The translations under genes and the position numbers were made by a program. 43,297 nucleotides of DNA. Source: Bacteroidales bacterium. GTDB lineage: Bacteria; Bacteroidota; Bacteroidia; Bacteroidales; VadinHA17. Positions within the stretch are counted from its first letter, which is position 1. Each line of letters opens with the position of its first letter. The notes below the pieces were generated by a model that saw nothing but the letters and a program-made list of their open reading frames with translations, did no database searches and had not been told where the DNA came from. The stretch lies in assembly GCA_021371855.1 (NCBI GenBank), contig JAJFVL010000021.1, positions 1 to 43,297 of the forward strand, read 5' to 3'. Below are positions 7,761 to 15,721 of the stretch, in pieces.

Positions 7761-8447
7761 ATGAAAGTAATTGAGATCAGGGATGTTCATAAAATATATG
7801 ACGAGACCGAAGTAGCTGTCAGAGCTGTAGACGGCGTTACGCTTAACTTTGATGAAGCAGAGTTTGCAGCAATTGTCGGACCATCAGGCTCAGGAAAAAC
7901 CACATTACTCAACCTTATCGGTGGCCTTGACATTCCTACATTGGGTGAAATTACAATTGCCGGTACTAACCTAAGAACTCTGAAATCTTCAGAATTGATT
8001 GATTTCAGATTACATAATATAGGATTTGTTTTTCAGTCATATAACCTTATTCCTGTGCTTTCTGCAAAAGAGAATGTTGAGTTTATTATGACATTACAAA
8101 AATGGCCGCGTAAAGAGAGGGACGATAGAACATTTGAACTGCTGAAAGCTGTGGGACTTGAGGACAGGATTAACAGCAGGCCCGCTAAGATGTCAGGAGG
8201 GCAACAACAGAGGGTTGCCGTGGCAAGGGCTCTTGCATCGAGGCCGAAATTTGTTCTTGCAGATGAGCCTACAGCCAACCTAGATTCAAAATCCGCTTCA
8301 AAACTTCTGGAGATAATGGAGAAACTGAATCATGAAGAAAAAATAACGTTCATCTTTTCCACTCACGATGCCAGAGTTGTGAAAATGGCTCACAGGGTAA
8401 TTACACTTGAAGACGGCAAAGTGGTTTCGGATGAAGTAAGAGAATAA
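7761..8447 (+). CDS. ABC transporter ATP-binding protein, LolD/MacB type
   Basis: The protein has 228 residues, the usual length for LolD-type ATPases. Visible motifs are Walker A GPSGSGKT (40-47), Q-loop FVFQSYNLIP (about 89-98), signature MSGGQQQR (144-151), Walker B FVLADEP (164-170) and the H-loop STHDA (200-204). The MSGGQQQRVAVARAL wording is typical of the mechanotransmission subfamily (LolD, MacB, FtsE) that powers work in the periplasm rather than import. Its place directly after two FtsX-type permeases completes an inner-membrane extraction complex. Confidence 0.92.
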   Translation: MKVIEIRDVHKIYDETEVAVRAVDGVTLNFDEAEFAAIVGPSGSGKTTLLNLIGGLDIPTLGEITIAGTNLRTLKSSELIDFRLHNIGFVFQSYNLIPVLSAKENVEFIMTLQKWPRKERDDRTFELLKAVGLEDRINSRPAKMSGGQQQRVAVARALASRPKFVLADEPTANLDSKSASKLLEIMEKLNHEEKITFIFSTHDARVVKMAHRVITLEDGKVVSDEVRE

Positions 8448-8463
8448 TCCTTCTGATAACAGC

Positions 8464-9618
8464 ATGAAAAGAAATCTGATACTGATCTTTTTTATGATTC
8501 TGGTTACGGAAGGACTTGTTACAGGCCAGGAAAAGCAGAAGGTTCTGACACTTAACGGCTATCTTTCAACTATGCAAAGTGCTATGTTCGATTCACTTTC
8601 TGGAAAGTTCGTTATGGAGAATCTTATTCATAACAGGCTTAACCTGAAAGGATATGTAAATGATCACATTACCTGTGCAACCGAATTCAGGAACCGTCTT
8701 TTAACCGGTGATCTGGAGGGGAACGGCGGATCTTATTCAGAAATGATCTCCAGTGATCTGGGTTATGTCAATCTTTCGTGGAATATTCTTAATGAGCCAT
8801 CATTTCTTCTGAATACGACCATTGACCGTTTCTGGTTCGATTTTAACTATGGGAAAATTCAGGCCAGAATTGGCCGGCAGAGAATCAACTGGGGTCAGAC
8901 TCTTGTTTGGAACCCGAATGACATTTTCAATGCATATTCCTTCTTTGATTTTGATTATGTGGAACGCCCGGGTAGTGATGCAATAAGACTTCAGTATTAT
9001 CCTGCTTCCTCTTCGGCTATCGAAATGGCAGTAAAAGCAGATTATGAGAATGATGTAACCGCTGCAGCTCTTTACCGGTTCAATAAATGGGGTTATGACC
9101 TTCAGTTTCTGGCAGGTTATGTTAACAGTGAAGACTTTGTGGCGGGAGCGGGCTGGTCCGGTGCATTTGGTTCAGTCTCTTTCAGGGGAGAAGCATCATG
9201 GTTCCAGCCCGCTGAGAATTCTTTTGATACCAGCGGAACAGGTCTTTTTACAGTTGGATTCGATAAGATTTTTAAAAATAATTCAATGGCTCAGATACAG
9301 GTGATGTACTGTAATAATCCCCCGGATCTGGGCAGTTTAAGCTCATTATATTCCGGTACTATGTCGACAAAAGATCTGGCTTTTTCAAGATTTACTTCTT
9401 TTGGACAGTTCTCTTATCCGGTTACTCCTCTTTTCAATGCCAGCCTTTCTGTAATGTGGTTTCCTGACCTGAAAGGATATTTTGCAGGCCCTTCAGTAGA
9501 TTATTCTCTTGCAGAAAACATAGATTTTTCTCTCTTTTGGCAGCATTTCGATAGTAAAGATGACTATAGCCGGATAAAAATAAACATAGTATTTCTCAGG
9601 GTAAAATATAGTTTCTGA
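8464..9618 (+). CDS. Predicted outer-membrane beta-barrel protein of the Lol-like cluster
   Basis: The protein has 384 residues, with a signal peptide (about 1-21, ending LVTG before QEKQKV) and then alternating aromatic/polar strands through to a C-terminal aromatic end (FLRVKYSF), as expected of an outer-membrane barrel. The segment KIQARIGRQRINWGQTLVWNPND resembles porin-like families (DUF1302-type) that recognisably accompany RND exporters and LolA-like proteins in other bacteria. I cannot name a family with certainty. Only 16 bases separate it from the ATPase, so it is probably the outer-membrane end of the same system. Confidence 0.7.
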   Translation: MKRNLILIFFMILVTEGLVTGQEKQKVLTLNGYLSTMQSAMFDSLSGKFVMENLIHNRLNLKGYVNDHITCATEFRNRLLTGDLEGNGGSYSEMISSDLGYVNLSWNILNEPSFLLNTTIDRFWFDFNYGKIQARIGRQRINWGQTLVWNPNDIFNAYSFFDFDYVERPGSDAIRLQYYPASSSAIEMAVKADYENDVTAAALYRFNKWGYDLQFLAGYVNSEDFVAGAGWSGAFGSVSFRGEASWFQPAENSFDTSGTGLFTVGFDKIFKNNSMAQIQVMYCNNPPDLGSLSSLYSGTMSTKDLAFSRFTSFGQFSYPVTPLFNASLSVMWFPDLKGYFAGPSVDYSLAENIDFSLFWQHFDSKDDYSRIKINIVFLRVKYSF

Positions 9619-9655
9619 TTTTTTTCTACTTTTATCCCAAATTAAAAATCCACAT

Positions 9656-10393
9656 ATGGCTCTTTTACATGAATTTGAAAATAGCGGGAATTGGTTGTTT
9701 AAAAGAAGAAGCTGGTTACCTGTGTTCCTTATAATTTTCGGAGTGTTTGTTATGTACATTGGCAACAGGCAGGCAATCCTCTTTGATATGAGAGATGAGC
9801 TTATCTTTCTTGGAGTAAGTTTTTTTGGAGAGATCATTAGAATTTTCACGGTGGGTTTTGCTCCGAAGAATACCTCCGGCAGGAATACAGTAAACGGGCA
9901 GATTGCAGATGAACTTAACACCACCGGGATCTACTCTCTGGTCCGCCATCCGCTTTACGTTGGCAATTTTTTTATGTGGATGGGGGCGACTTTATTCTTT
10001 CGGTCAGTATGGTTTGCAATAGTATTTGTGCTCATTTACTGGTTGTACTATGAAAGGATAATGTTTGCAGAAGAACAATTCTTAAGGAGAAAGTTTGGTG
10101 AGGCTTATGACAAATGGTCAGAAATGGTAAGTCCGGTTTTTCCTGAATTCAGTCATTATATTCCATCGAAACTTACATTTTCTTTTAAAAATGTATTGAT
10201 TAGAGAGTATAATAGCTTTGTAAATATTTTTGTGATTTTCACTTTACTGGATCTTTTCAGAAATTATTTTCTGTCACGACGGATATATATCACTCCCATG
10301 TGGCTTTATCTGTCTGCTTCAGCGGTTGTGATCTGGTTTGTGATAAGAACGATTCATAAAAGGACCAGATGGCTGGTGGTTAAGGGACGATAA
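9656..10393 (+). CDS. Isoprenylcysteine carboxyl methyltransferase-like / phospholipid methyltransferase-like membrane protein
   Basis: The protein has 245 residues and about five to six TM segments (near 20-37, 47-66, 105-131, 188-200 and 213-232). Residues 97-104 read RHPLYVGN, the S-adenosylmethionine-binding RHPxYxG motif of the ICMT/PEMT superfamily, followed by EEQFLRRKFGEAY (139-151), the matching C-terminal signature. The superfamily methylates lipid-linked or membrane substrates; the substrate here is unknown. The final 75 residues, with two further TMs, extend past the usual ICMT end. It lies 37 bases after the barrel gene and could be cotranscribed with the transport cluster. Confidence 0.75.
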   Translation: MALLHEFENSGNWLFKRRSWLPVFLIIFGVFVMYIGNRQAILFDMRDELIFLGVSFFGEIIRIFTVGFAPKNTSGRNTVNGQIADELNTTGIYSLVRHPLYVGNFFMWMGATLFFRSVWFAIVFVLIYWLYYERIMFAEEQFLRRKFGEAYDKWSEMVSPVFPEFSHYIPSKLTFSFKNVLIREYNSFVNIFVIFTLLDLFRNYFLSRRIYITPMWLYLSASAVVIWFVIRTIHKRTRWLVVKGR

Positions 10394-10427
10394 AAAAACC
10401 GCAAAATCCTTTTGGAATCCTGCGGTT
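10392..10427 (-). terminator. Rho-independent terminator of the zinc peptidase gene
   Basis: AACCGCA (10397-10403) pairs with TGCGGTT (10421-10427). Read on the - strand, the stem is followed by TTTTTT (10397-10392). It lies 29 bases past the peptidase stop and just after the convergent methyltransferase gene, so it may serve both. Confidence 0.75.
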
Positions 10428-10455
10428 GGAAATATAAATGGTATAAATAGAGTGC

Positions 10456-11136
10456 TTAGTCTCTGCTTCCTCCCATATAAATCATTATGTAATATAACAA
10501 TGTTGCAAGGGAACCGAGAGCGGCAACAACATAGGTGTATGCTGCCCATTTTAAGGCATCCTGTGCTTTGTCGTGATTCTGATATGATGTTATTCCGGCA
10601 CTTGAAAGCCAGGCAAGAGCTCTCTGGCTGGCATTTATTTCAACAGGTAGTGTTACAAAACTGAAAATAGTTGTCAGGGCGAACAGGACAATCCCCACCA
10701 ATAGAAGAGCCGGGAAAGTATGTACCGTGAAAATTCCGGCAAGAAGAATCCATTGTACCCATTTAGATGAAAAGCTGACGGCAGGTACCATTTTAGATCT
10801 GAAACCAAGCCAGGCATATGCAGTCGCATGCTGAACAGCGTGTCCGCATTCGTGTGCGGCAACAGCAGCAGAAGCTACACTTCTTCCATTATATACATCA
10901 GGGCTGAGATTAATTGTTTTATTTTGTGGATTATAATGATCAGTAAGTTGCCCTTGTACACTTTCAACCCTTACATCATATATTCCGTGATCACGCAACA
11001 TTCTTTCAGCAACGTCACGCCCTGACATTCCGTTATCAACAGGTATTTTAGAGAATTTTTTAAACTTGGATTTTAATACCATGCTTATGATCCAGCTCAG
11101 GATCATAAATCCTATAAAAACTATCCAGATAATCAT
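10456..11136 (-). CDS. Membrane zinc metallopeptidase, YugP family
   Basis: The protein has 226 residues. TM at about 2-21, a soluble part with the HECGH zinc motif (95-99, HExxH), a likely third ligand at E167 in LPVEINAS, and TMs at about 128-150, 147-165 and 200-220. This is the pattern and length of the Zn_peptidase_2 (YugP) family of neutral membrane peptidases, whose substrates are poorly known. The gene reads left, is alone, and ends at a good terminator. Confidence 0.88.
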   Translation of the reverse strand: MIIWIVFIGFMILSWIISMVLKSKFKKFSKIPVDNGMSGRDVAERMLRDHGIYDVRVESVQGQLTDHYNPQNKTINLSPDVYNGRSVASAAVAAHECGHAVQHATAYAWLGFRSKMVPAVSFSSKWVQWILLAGIFTVHTFPALLLVGIVLFALTTIFSFVTLPVEINASQRALAWLSSAGITSYQNHDKAQDALKWAAYTYVVAALGSLATLLYYIMIYMGGSRD

Positions 11137-11294
11137 AACCTTTATTTATTATTAAATTACTTTTTAATTAACTGCAAAACCTTTGCCAAATTTAAATGAC
11201 AGTATTTCCTGGTCATTTTGTCAGAAAATGCAAATATACTCTTTTCACAAATATGTTTATTATTCAGATAAAACAGCTTTATGGGGTCAATTAT

Positions 11295-11302
11295 TATCTT
11301 TG
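11295..11302 (+). promoter_or_regulatory. Candidate Bacteroidota -7 box before yidD
   Basis: TATCTTTG matches TAnnTTTG. It ends only four bases before the chosen ATG, so the transcript would be nearly leaderless. No TTTG -33 box is seen at the usual spacing. Confidence 0.3.
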
Positions 11303-11306
11303 CACC

Positions 11307-11615
11307 ATGATAAAGTCAATAAAAGCGATATTGTCATTTCTCTTATCCCTTCCTGTCTATTTTTACAGATATTCCATTTCGCCGCTATTACGTCCGTCAT
11401 GCAGGCATGTCCCTACATGTTCACAGTATATGCTTGATGCCTTGAAGATACACGGTCCATTCCGGGGTTTGTCACTGGGATTAGGGCGGATATTAAGATG
11501 CAGACCCGGAGGAACTCATGGATATGATCCGGTCCCACTCTTTATCTTCCGCCGTTATCGGCCTTTAGCTAACTTATTCTGTAAATGGAGAAAAGAAAAC
11601 CGGCTGAAAGTTTAG
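11307..11615 (+). CDS. yidD: Membrane protein insertion efficiency factor YidD
   Basis: The protein has 102 residues from ATG 11307. An upstream in-frame ATG (11196) would add 37 residues unlike the family, so it was rejected. The family core is clear: SPLLRPSCRHVPTCSQYMLDALKIHG, then GLGRILRCRPGGTHGYDPVP, with an N-terminal amphipathic/hydrophobic helix. YidD assists the YidC insertase at the inner membrane. In many bacteria it sits with rnpA and yidC; here it is separate, as is common in Bacteroidota. Confidence 0.92.
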   Translation: MIKSIKAILSFLLSLPVYFYRYSISPLLRPSCRHVPTCSQYMLDALKIHGPFRGLSLGLGRILRCRPGGTHGYDPVPLFIFRRYRPLANLFCKWRKENRLKV

Positions 11616-11630
11616 ACTGCAAGATACCCT

Positions 11631-11641
11631 TCAACCATTAA
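11631..11641 (+). repeat. Target-site duplication, left copy
   Basis: TCAACCATTAA, identical to 11790-11800 on the other side of the MITE. Confidence 0.8.
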
Positions 11642-11789
11642 GTCCACTCTGAAAAGTCAAAAAAATGTAATTGCCATCAAGACTCAAAGACACAAAGGTT
11701 CACCAGGTACTTATTTTTAATTGTGTACGCTTTGTGGAACCTGGTGCCTTGGTGCCTTTGTGGCAAAAAAAGCATTTATCGGAGTGGAC
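11642..11789. mobile_element. 148-bp MITE-like element with 11-bp target duplication
   Basis: The ends are imperfect inverted repeats: GTCCACTCTGAAAA on the left, and the right end read inward is GTCCACTCCGATAA. The inside folds back on itself: CACAAAGGTTCACCAGGT (11691-11708) against ACCTGGTGCC...GCCTTTGTGG (about 11739-11763). Perfect 11-bp direct repeats flank it. There is no coding capacity. It lies between yidD and the convergent LytTR gene, an insertion point harmless to both. It is probably mobilised by a full IS with the same ends elsewhere in the genome. Confidence 0.75.
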
Positions 11790-11800
11790 TCAACCATTAA
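11790..11800 (+). repeat. Target-site duplication, right copy
   Basis: TCAACCATTAA, identical to 11631-11641. Confidence 0.8.
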
Positions 11801-11817
11801 ACTTATAAAAAATAAAA

Positions 11818-12570
11818 TTAAAAATTCAGTTCTTCTTTGAGATGCTTGTAACCTGCCCTGCTTACAGGGAGCTTGTCGCCTGAATTAAGGATTGCTATAT
11901 GGTTATCCTTCCCATAAGGTTCAATCCGTTTGATCTCTTCAACTTTTACAATATATGACCGATGGATCCTTACAAAATTTATTTTCGGGAGATTATCTTC
12001 ATAAAATTTCATGGTCTGTTGTTTCAGGGCTTTTCCTGTGGAATGGTATATCATTACATAATCGTCCTGTGCCTCAAAATATCTGACCTGCTCAACAGGT
12101 ATGAAATTGATTGAATTGCCCTTTCTGACAACTATTCTGCTTAAAGCAGATGATAACTCAGGCCTTTTTGATAATATCTGATTCGCTGGTTTCTGAGCGG
12201 TGTTTAATGAACAGATTTTTTCAATAACCTTGCCAATGGCTTCTTTAAGCCGCTCTTTATGATAGGGTTTTAATAGATAGTCAACAGCATTGAGCTCGAA
12301 TGCCTTTATGGCGTATTGATCGTATGCTGTAGTAAATATTATTTCAGGCCGTTCCTCAAGCACTTCCAGCATTTCAAATCCGGTAAGTTTTGGCATTTGA
12401 ATATCGAGAAAAACCAGATCGGGTTTAATCTCAGAAATTGATTTCAGGCCGGTGAAACCATCGGGACATTCGGCAACGACCTCTATCTGTTCATAATCTT
12501 TCAGATAATGTTTCAGTAGTTCGCGTGCCGGGGCTTCATCTTCAATGATGATTGTTTTCAGCTTTTCCAT
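11818..12570 (-). CDS. LytTR-family response regulator
   Basis: The protein has 250 residues from ATG 12570. A longer frame reaches 12642 but would overlap the kinase gene and add a non-receiver leader. The receiver domain (about 4-115) has the acidic pair E10/D11, phospho-acceptor D56 in FLDIQMP, T80/T81 and K101 in LLKPY. A LytTR DNA-binding domain (about 146-250) ends with HRSYIVKVEEI and PVSRAGYKHL. It is the last gene of a four-gene operon and lies 19 bases after the kinase, so it is the kinase's partner. It probably activates envelope genes. Confidence 0.92.
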   Translation of the reverse strand: MEKLKTIIIEDEAPARELLKHYLKDYEQIEVVAECPDGFTGLKSISEIKPDLVFLDIQMPKLTGFEMLEVLEERPEIIFTTAYDQYAIKAFELNAVDYLLKPYHKERLKEAIGKVIEKICSLNTAQKPANQILSKRPELSSALSRIVVRKGNSINFIPVEQVRYFEAQDDYVMIYHSTGKALKQQTMKFYEDNLPKINFVRIHRSYIVKVEEIKRIEPYGKDNHIAILNSGDKLPVSRAGYKHLKEELNF

Positions 12571-12589
12571 AAAGTGATTTAGAATAGAT

Positions 12590-13645
12590 TCAGGAATAAT
12601 TGGCTGGTATGAAAAGATTAACGGTAAAAATGCCATTTTCACCCGTTGTTTTCAGATATCCGTTGTTCCCATAGGTCAGTTCAAGTCGTCTGATCACATT
12701 TCGTAACCCGGTTCCTGTTCCCATGGCTGATGTTTGTCCCTGTTCATAATTGTTGCATATGGTTATTTCGAGATAACCATTTATGATCTTTGCAGAAGTT
12801 GATATTCTGACATTTCCTATGCTTTCATATACACCATGCTTAACGGCATTTTCATAAAGAGGCTGCAGGAACATTACGGGTATCCTGGCATCAAGTGCCT
12901 CTTTTTCTATTTTCTCTTCTGTCGAAAGTCTGTCTCCGAATCTCACTTTTTCAATATCAAGATATAGTCGAAGGTTTTCAATTTCACTCTGGAATGAAAC
13001 CAGCTTTTCATCCTTTTTTGACAGGGCATATCGCATAAAATCCGACAGCTTGACAACCATGATCCTTGCTTTTTCAGGATCGGTTACTGTTAGTGAACTA
13101 ATGGAATTCAGGCTATTGAAAAGAAAATGAGGATTAATCTGAGACCGCAGCATTTTAAGCTCTGTCTCCTTTACAAGGCTTTCAAGTTGTGCAGCTTTGG
13201 CTTTCTTTTCTGAAAGGTTGGTAAGACTTAAAAACAGATAATATGTCAGAATAATAAGTCCGTAAATAAAGACTCCGATTCCCACCCTGTAAGGAAATGT
13301 CGCTTCCCAGTATGCCTGATAATCGTTTTGTTCAGGTAATACCGTTGTCATAATTAATTTTGTGAGAAGGATCAATATTGTGATAGAAACAGCTCCGCCC
13401 GCAACAATATTTGAGATCAGAACGGTTGGCCGGTTATCTCCTCTGTTAATAAACTGAAAAGGGTACCATAATGAAAGGGCAATACCTGAATATATCAACA
13501 TTGACACTATGCTGTCGGCTATACCGAAATTACTTAAACTTCCATAAGCATAATAATACAGAAGTGATTGGCCCGTCGCAAGGAAGAGCCAAATCAACCA
13601 CCATACAATGAGACGTACTCTGTTTTGAAGTACAGGGTGTTTCAT
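12590..13645 (-). CDS. LytS/YehU-type sensor histidine kinase
   Basis: The protein has 351 residues. Four TMs (about 10-32, 44-63, 78-100, 121-142) form the sensor part with almost no extracytoplasmic domain. A short coiled coil follows (145-165), then the His_kinase (PF06580) domain with phospho-acceptor H173 in SQINPHFLFNSLN. The GHKL ATPase has the N-box NAVKH (266-270) and the G-box GTGTGL (309-314). The small membrane sensor fits intramembrane-sensing kinases that respond through a partner protein. The LiaF-like gene just upstream is a natural candidate. The stop lies 19 bases before the regulator's start. Confidence 0.92.
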   Translation of the reverse strand: MKHPVLQNRVRLIVWWLIWLFLATGQSLLYYYAYGSLSNFGIADSIVSMLIYSGIALSLWYPFQFINRGDNRPTVLISNIVAGGAVSITILILLTKLIMTTVLPEQNDYQAYWEATFPYRVGIGVFIYGLIILTYYLFLSLTNLSEKKAKAAQLESLVKETELKMLRSQINPHFLFNSLNSISSLTVTDPEKARIMVVKLSDFMRYALSKKDEKLVSFQSEIENLRLYLDIEKVRFGDRLSTEEKIEKEALDARIPVMFLQPLYENAVKHGVYESIGNVRISTSAKIINGYLEITICNNYEQGQTSAMGTGTGLRNVIRRLELTYGNNGYLKTTGENGIFTVNLFIPANYS

Positions 13646-13655
13646 TTATTATACA

Positions 13656-14405
13656 TTAATAACTCTTTACCTCTCCGCCACCGAATACAACAGCTCCTTT
13701 GATAACAAGTTGCCTGGTGGTATCTATTGTTCTTACAGGATTCAGTTTGCGTGAATCACCGAAACCTCCTAATACGGGTACGACATCAATTTTTACGTTC
13801 CAATAATCGGGAACAATTATTGTTGCTCCTCCAAAAACACATGCAACTTCCAGTTCAACTATCCCGGGAGCAAGTTTTGATTTTGTCAGGTCAATTTCGG
13901 TGCCACCGAATACTGCAGTGACTTTTCCTCCTCTGAAATTATCAGATACAACCTGTCGTTCTCCACCACTTAATACATTAATATAATCAATATAATCATC
14001 CCCTGTCTGAGATGTTGCTGAAGCGGAATTCCATCCTCTCTTTTTTGTAAAAATGAATATAGCCCCGATTATTATAAAGACTGAAGGCCAAAACATATTC
14101 ACCTCAAATGTCTCTCTGAAAATCTGAGGGATAAGAAAAAATGCACCGATGGCCATAACAATGATTCCTGAGGTTTTCCCTCCGGAAGAACCTATAGTTA
14201 TAATCAGGCCAATTGTGACAAGAAGCATAGGCCAGCTGAATATAACATGGTCAATAAAATCCGGGAAAATCCCGGTATTTCTCATAACCAGGAATAGTCC
14301 TACCAGAACAAGTATTACACCGATAACTGCGCGATTATTAGTAAGATGATGTTGTTCGTGCCTGTGCAGAGGCTGATCACCTCTGTAATTTCCATTTGTT
14401 TCCAT
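13656..14405 (-). CDS. LiaF-like membrane protein (DUF5668 TM region plus DUF2154 C-terminal domain)
   Basis: The protein has 249 residues. Four TM segments (about 26-43, 54-71, 75-91, 103-119) are followed by a beta-rich cytosolic domain (about 140-249) with VFGGTEIDLTKSKLAPG, CVFGGATIIVP and KGAVVFGGGEVKSY. These three GG-turn repeats are characteristic of the cell-wall-active antibiotic response (LiaF/VraT) C-terminal domain. In Firmicutes LiaF inhibits its kinase until envelope damage. It is 10 bases upstream of the kinase gene. The same job here is an inference from family and position. Confidence 0.85.
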   Translation of the reverse strand: METNGNYRGDQPLHRHEQHHLTNNRAVIGVILVLVGLFLVMRNTGIFPDFIDHVIFSWPMLLVTIGLIITIGSSGGKTSGIIVMAIGAFFLIPQIFRETFEVNMFWPSVFIIIGAIFIFTKKRGWNSASATSQTGDDYIDYINVLSGGERQVVSDNFRGGKVTAVFGGTEIDLTKSKLAPGIVELEVACVFGGATIIVPDYWNVKIDVVPVLGGFGDSRKLNPVRTIDTTRQLVIKGAVVFGGGEVKSY

Positions 14406-14439
14406 AGTTGTAAATTTATTTGTTTCTGATTTAATTTCT

Positions 14440-14796
14440 TTAGTTTCTTCTTTTAATAAATGAAGATAATATAAACGACAGACCTATAATAACAATAACT
14501 GCAGGCCAGAAGAAAGATTTAAATATTTCAGGGGTGAAGAAACATAGTTCGTCCTGCAGGAACCACAATCCTCCGGCAATAAGTAAAAATCCCCCGGTGA
14601 AATGTAAGTTAAGCAGGAGCAATACCCCGATGAATATCATTGCAGTCTGCCATGTAAAATACATGCTGACGCTACCGAGGTGGAGCAGATCGTTTGTAGC
14701 AACCAGGAGTGCAATCCCCAGGACTATAAAGAATATTCCGATACTTACCCGGGGGTGATGTTCTCTTTCCCTTAAGTGATGATGTGTGTGTATCAT
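14440..14796 (-). CDS. Small membrane protein with LiaF-type transmembrane region (DUF5668)
   Basis: The protein has 118 residues. A His-rich start (MIHTHHHLREREHHPR) is followed by four hydrophobic segments (about 18-35, 45-62, 63-81, 94-112) with the VSIGIFFIVLGIALL wording also present in the next gene (GVILVLVGLFLVM). It looks like the membrane half of LiaF without the C-terminal domain. It is the first gene of the operon, 34 bases before the LiaF-like gene. It may pair with that protein in the membrane. The His-rich N-terminus could bind metal, but this is speculative. Confidence 0.75.
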   Translation of the reverse strand: MIHTHHHLREREHHPRVSIGIFFIVLGIALLVATNDLLHLGSVSMYFTWQTAMIFIGVLLLLNLHFTGGFLLIAGGLWFLQDELCFFTPEIFKSFFWPAVIVIIGLSFILSSFIKRRN

Positions 14797-14819
14797 TTTT
14801 GCAATTATTTAATTTATGT

Positions 14820-14827
14820 CAAAAGTA
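14820..14827 (-). promoter_or_regulatory. Candidate -7 box for the LiaF/LytS/LytTR operon
   Basis: On the - strand this reads TACTTTTG, matching TAnnTTTG, 23 bases before the first ATG of the operon. The -33 position reads TTAC rather than TTTG. Confidence 0.45.
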
Positions 14828-14950
14828 ACTAACATTATAACAGTGTGTAACAGGATTTCGGCAAATGGTGGTTTTCTATCGGTATTTAGCCTTTTATGCT
14901 TTTAAATGTTACTTTTTTGTTGATAATTTTTTTAATTGAAGAAGGATTCA

Positions 14951-14958
14951 TATTTTTG
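14951..14958 (+). promoter_or_regulatory. Candidate -7 box for the DUF177-rpmF-plsX-fabH operon
   Basis: TATTTTTG matches TAnnTTTG and ends 19 bases before ATG 14978. It lies downstream of the alternative TTG start at 14936, which supports the ATG. Confidence 0.45.
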
Positions 14959-14977
14959 CAGTCCAAAATTTATAGAG

Positions 14978-15499
14978 ATGTCCGGAGCATATTACATACC
15001 GTTAAGCGGATTGAAAGAGGGACGGCACCTTTTTGATTTTAAAATTGGGGAGGCGTTTTTTGAACAGTTTGAAGAGTCGGAAGTTAAGGAAGGAAGCCTT
15101 ATTGCAACTGTTGAAATGGATAAGGGATCAACTCATGCAGATCTTGTAATAAGGATTTCCGGGAGCGTCACAATTTGCTGTGATAGATGCCTGAAGATGT
15201 TTTTATATCCGGTAAATTGTGAAAACAGGCTTGTTGTTACATTTAGCAAAAGCAGCGAGGATCTTGATCCGGACATTATTTCGGTATCTTCCGACGTTCA
15301 CGAATTGGATTTGCAACAGCACCTTTATGATTTTATTAATCTGGCTCTGCCGATAAAAAGAGTGCACCCGGATGGGAAAGACGGTAAAAGTACCTGCGAT
15401 CCTGTGATGTTGAAAAAGCTGGAAGAGCTGACTATTGAAGATGAAAAAGAAGAAGACCCCCGGTGGGATGAATTAAAAAAATTAATGAACGACAATTAA
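14978..15499 (+). CDS. DUF177 (YceD-like) protein upstream of rpmF
   Basis: The protein has 173 residues from ATG 14978. The DUF177 family is recognised by the CCDRCLKMF cysteine motif in the middle and the L-D-L-x-x-x-LYDFINLALPIKRVHP region near the C-terminus; CDPVM adds a further cysteine. The family almost always precedes rpmF. In plants and bacteria it has been linked to 23S rRNA and L32 accumulation. It starts a tight operon: rpmF follows after 11 bases, then plsX and fabH. Confidence 0.88.
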   Translation: MSGAYYIPLSGLKEGRHLFDFKIGEAFFEQFEESEVKEGSLIATVEMDKGSTHADLVIRISGSVTICCDRCLKMFLYPVNCENRLVVTFSKSSEDLDPDIISVSSDVHELDLQQHLYDFINLALPIKRVHPDGKDGKSTCDPVMLKKLEELTIEDEKEEDPRWDELKKLMNDN

Positions 15500-15510
15500 A
15501 TACTTTTAAA

Positions 15511-15696
15511 ATGGCACATCCGAAACATAAACATTCCAAGACCAGAAGAGATAAACGCAGAACACATTACAAAGCAACTGCTCCGACAGTAGCCAGCTGC
15601 TCAAATTGCGGATCTGCAGTTCAGTATCACAGGGTATGCCCTGAATGTGGATTTTACAGAGGTAAACTTGCAGTTGAGAAGAAGGCTTCAGCCTGA
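15511..15696 (+). CDS. rpmF: 50S ribosomal protein L32
   Basis: The protein has 61 residues. The basic N-terminus MAHPKHKHSKTRRDKRRTHY is standard for L32. The zinc ribbon is complete: C30-x-x-C33 and C43-x-x-C46. Because all four cysteines are kept, this is the zinc-containing form. Second gene of the DUF177-rpmF-plsX-fabH operon, coupling ribosome and fatty-acid synthesis genes. Confidence 0.98.
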   Translation: MAHPKHKHSKTRRDKRRTHYKATAPTVASCSNCGSAVQYHRVCPECGFYRGKLAVEKKASA

Positions 15697-15721
15697 CTTC
15701 GTCTAATTTAAATTATGTAAA

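Noticed and set aside
12571..12642. Longer N-terminus of the LytTR regulator
   Set aside because: It would overlap the kinase gene, and receiver domains start at MEKLKTIIIEDE.
14936..14977. TTG start for the DUF177 gene
   Set aside because: It lies upstream of the -7 promoter box at 14951-14958, and the family starts near ATG 14978.
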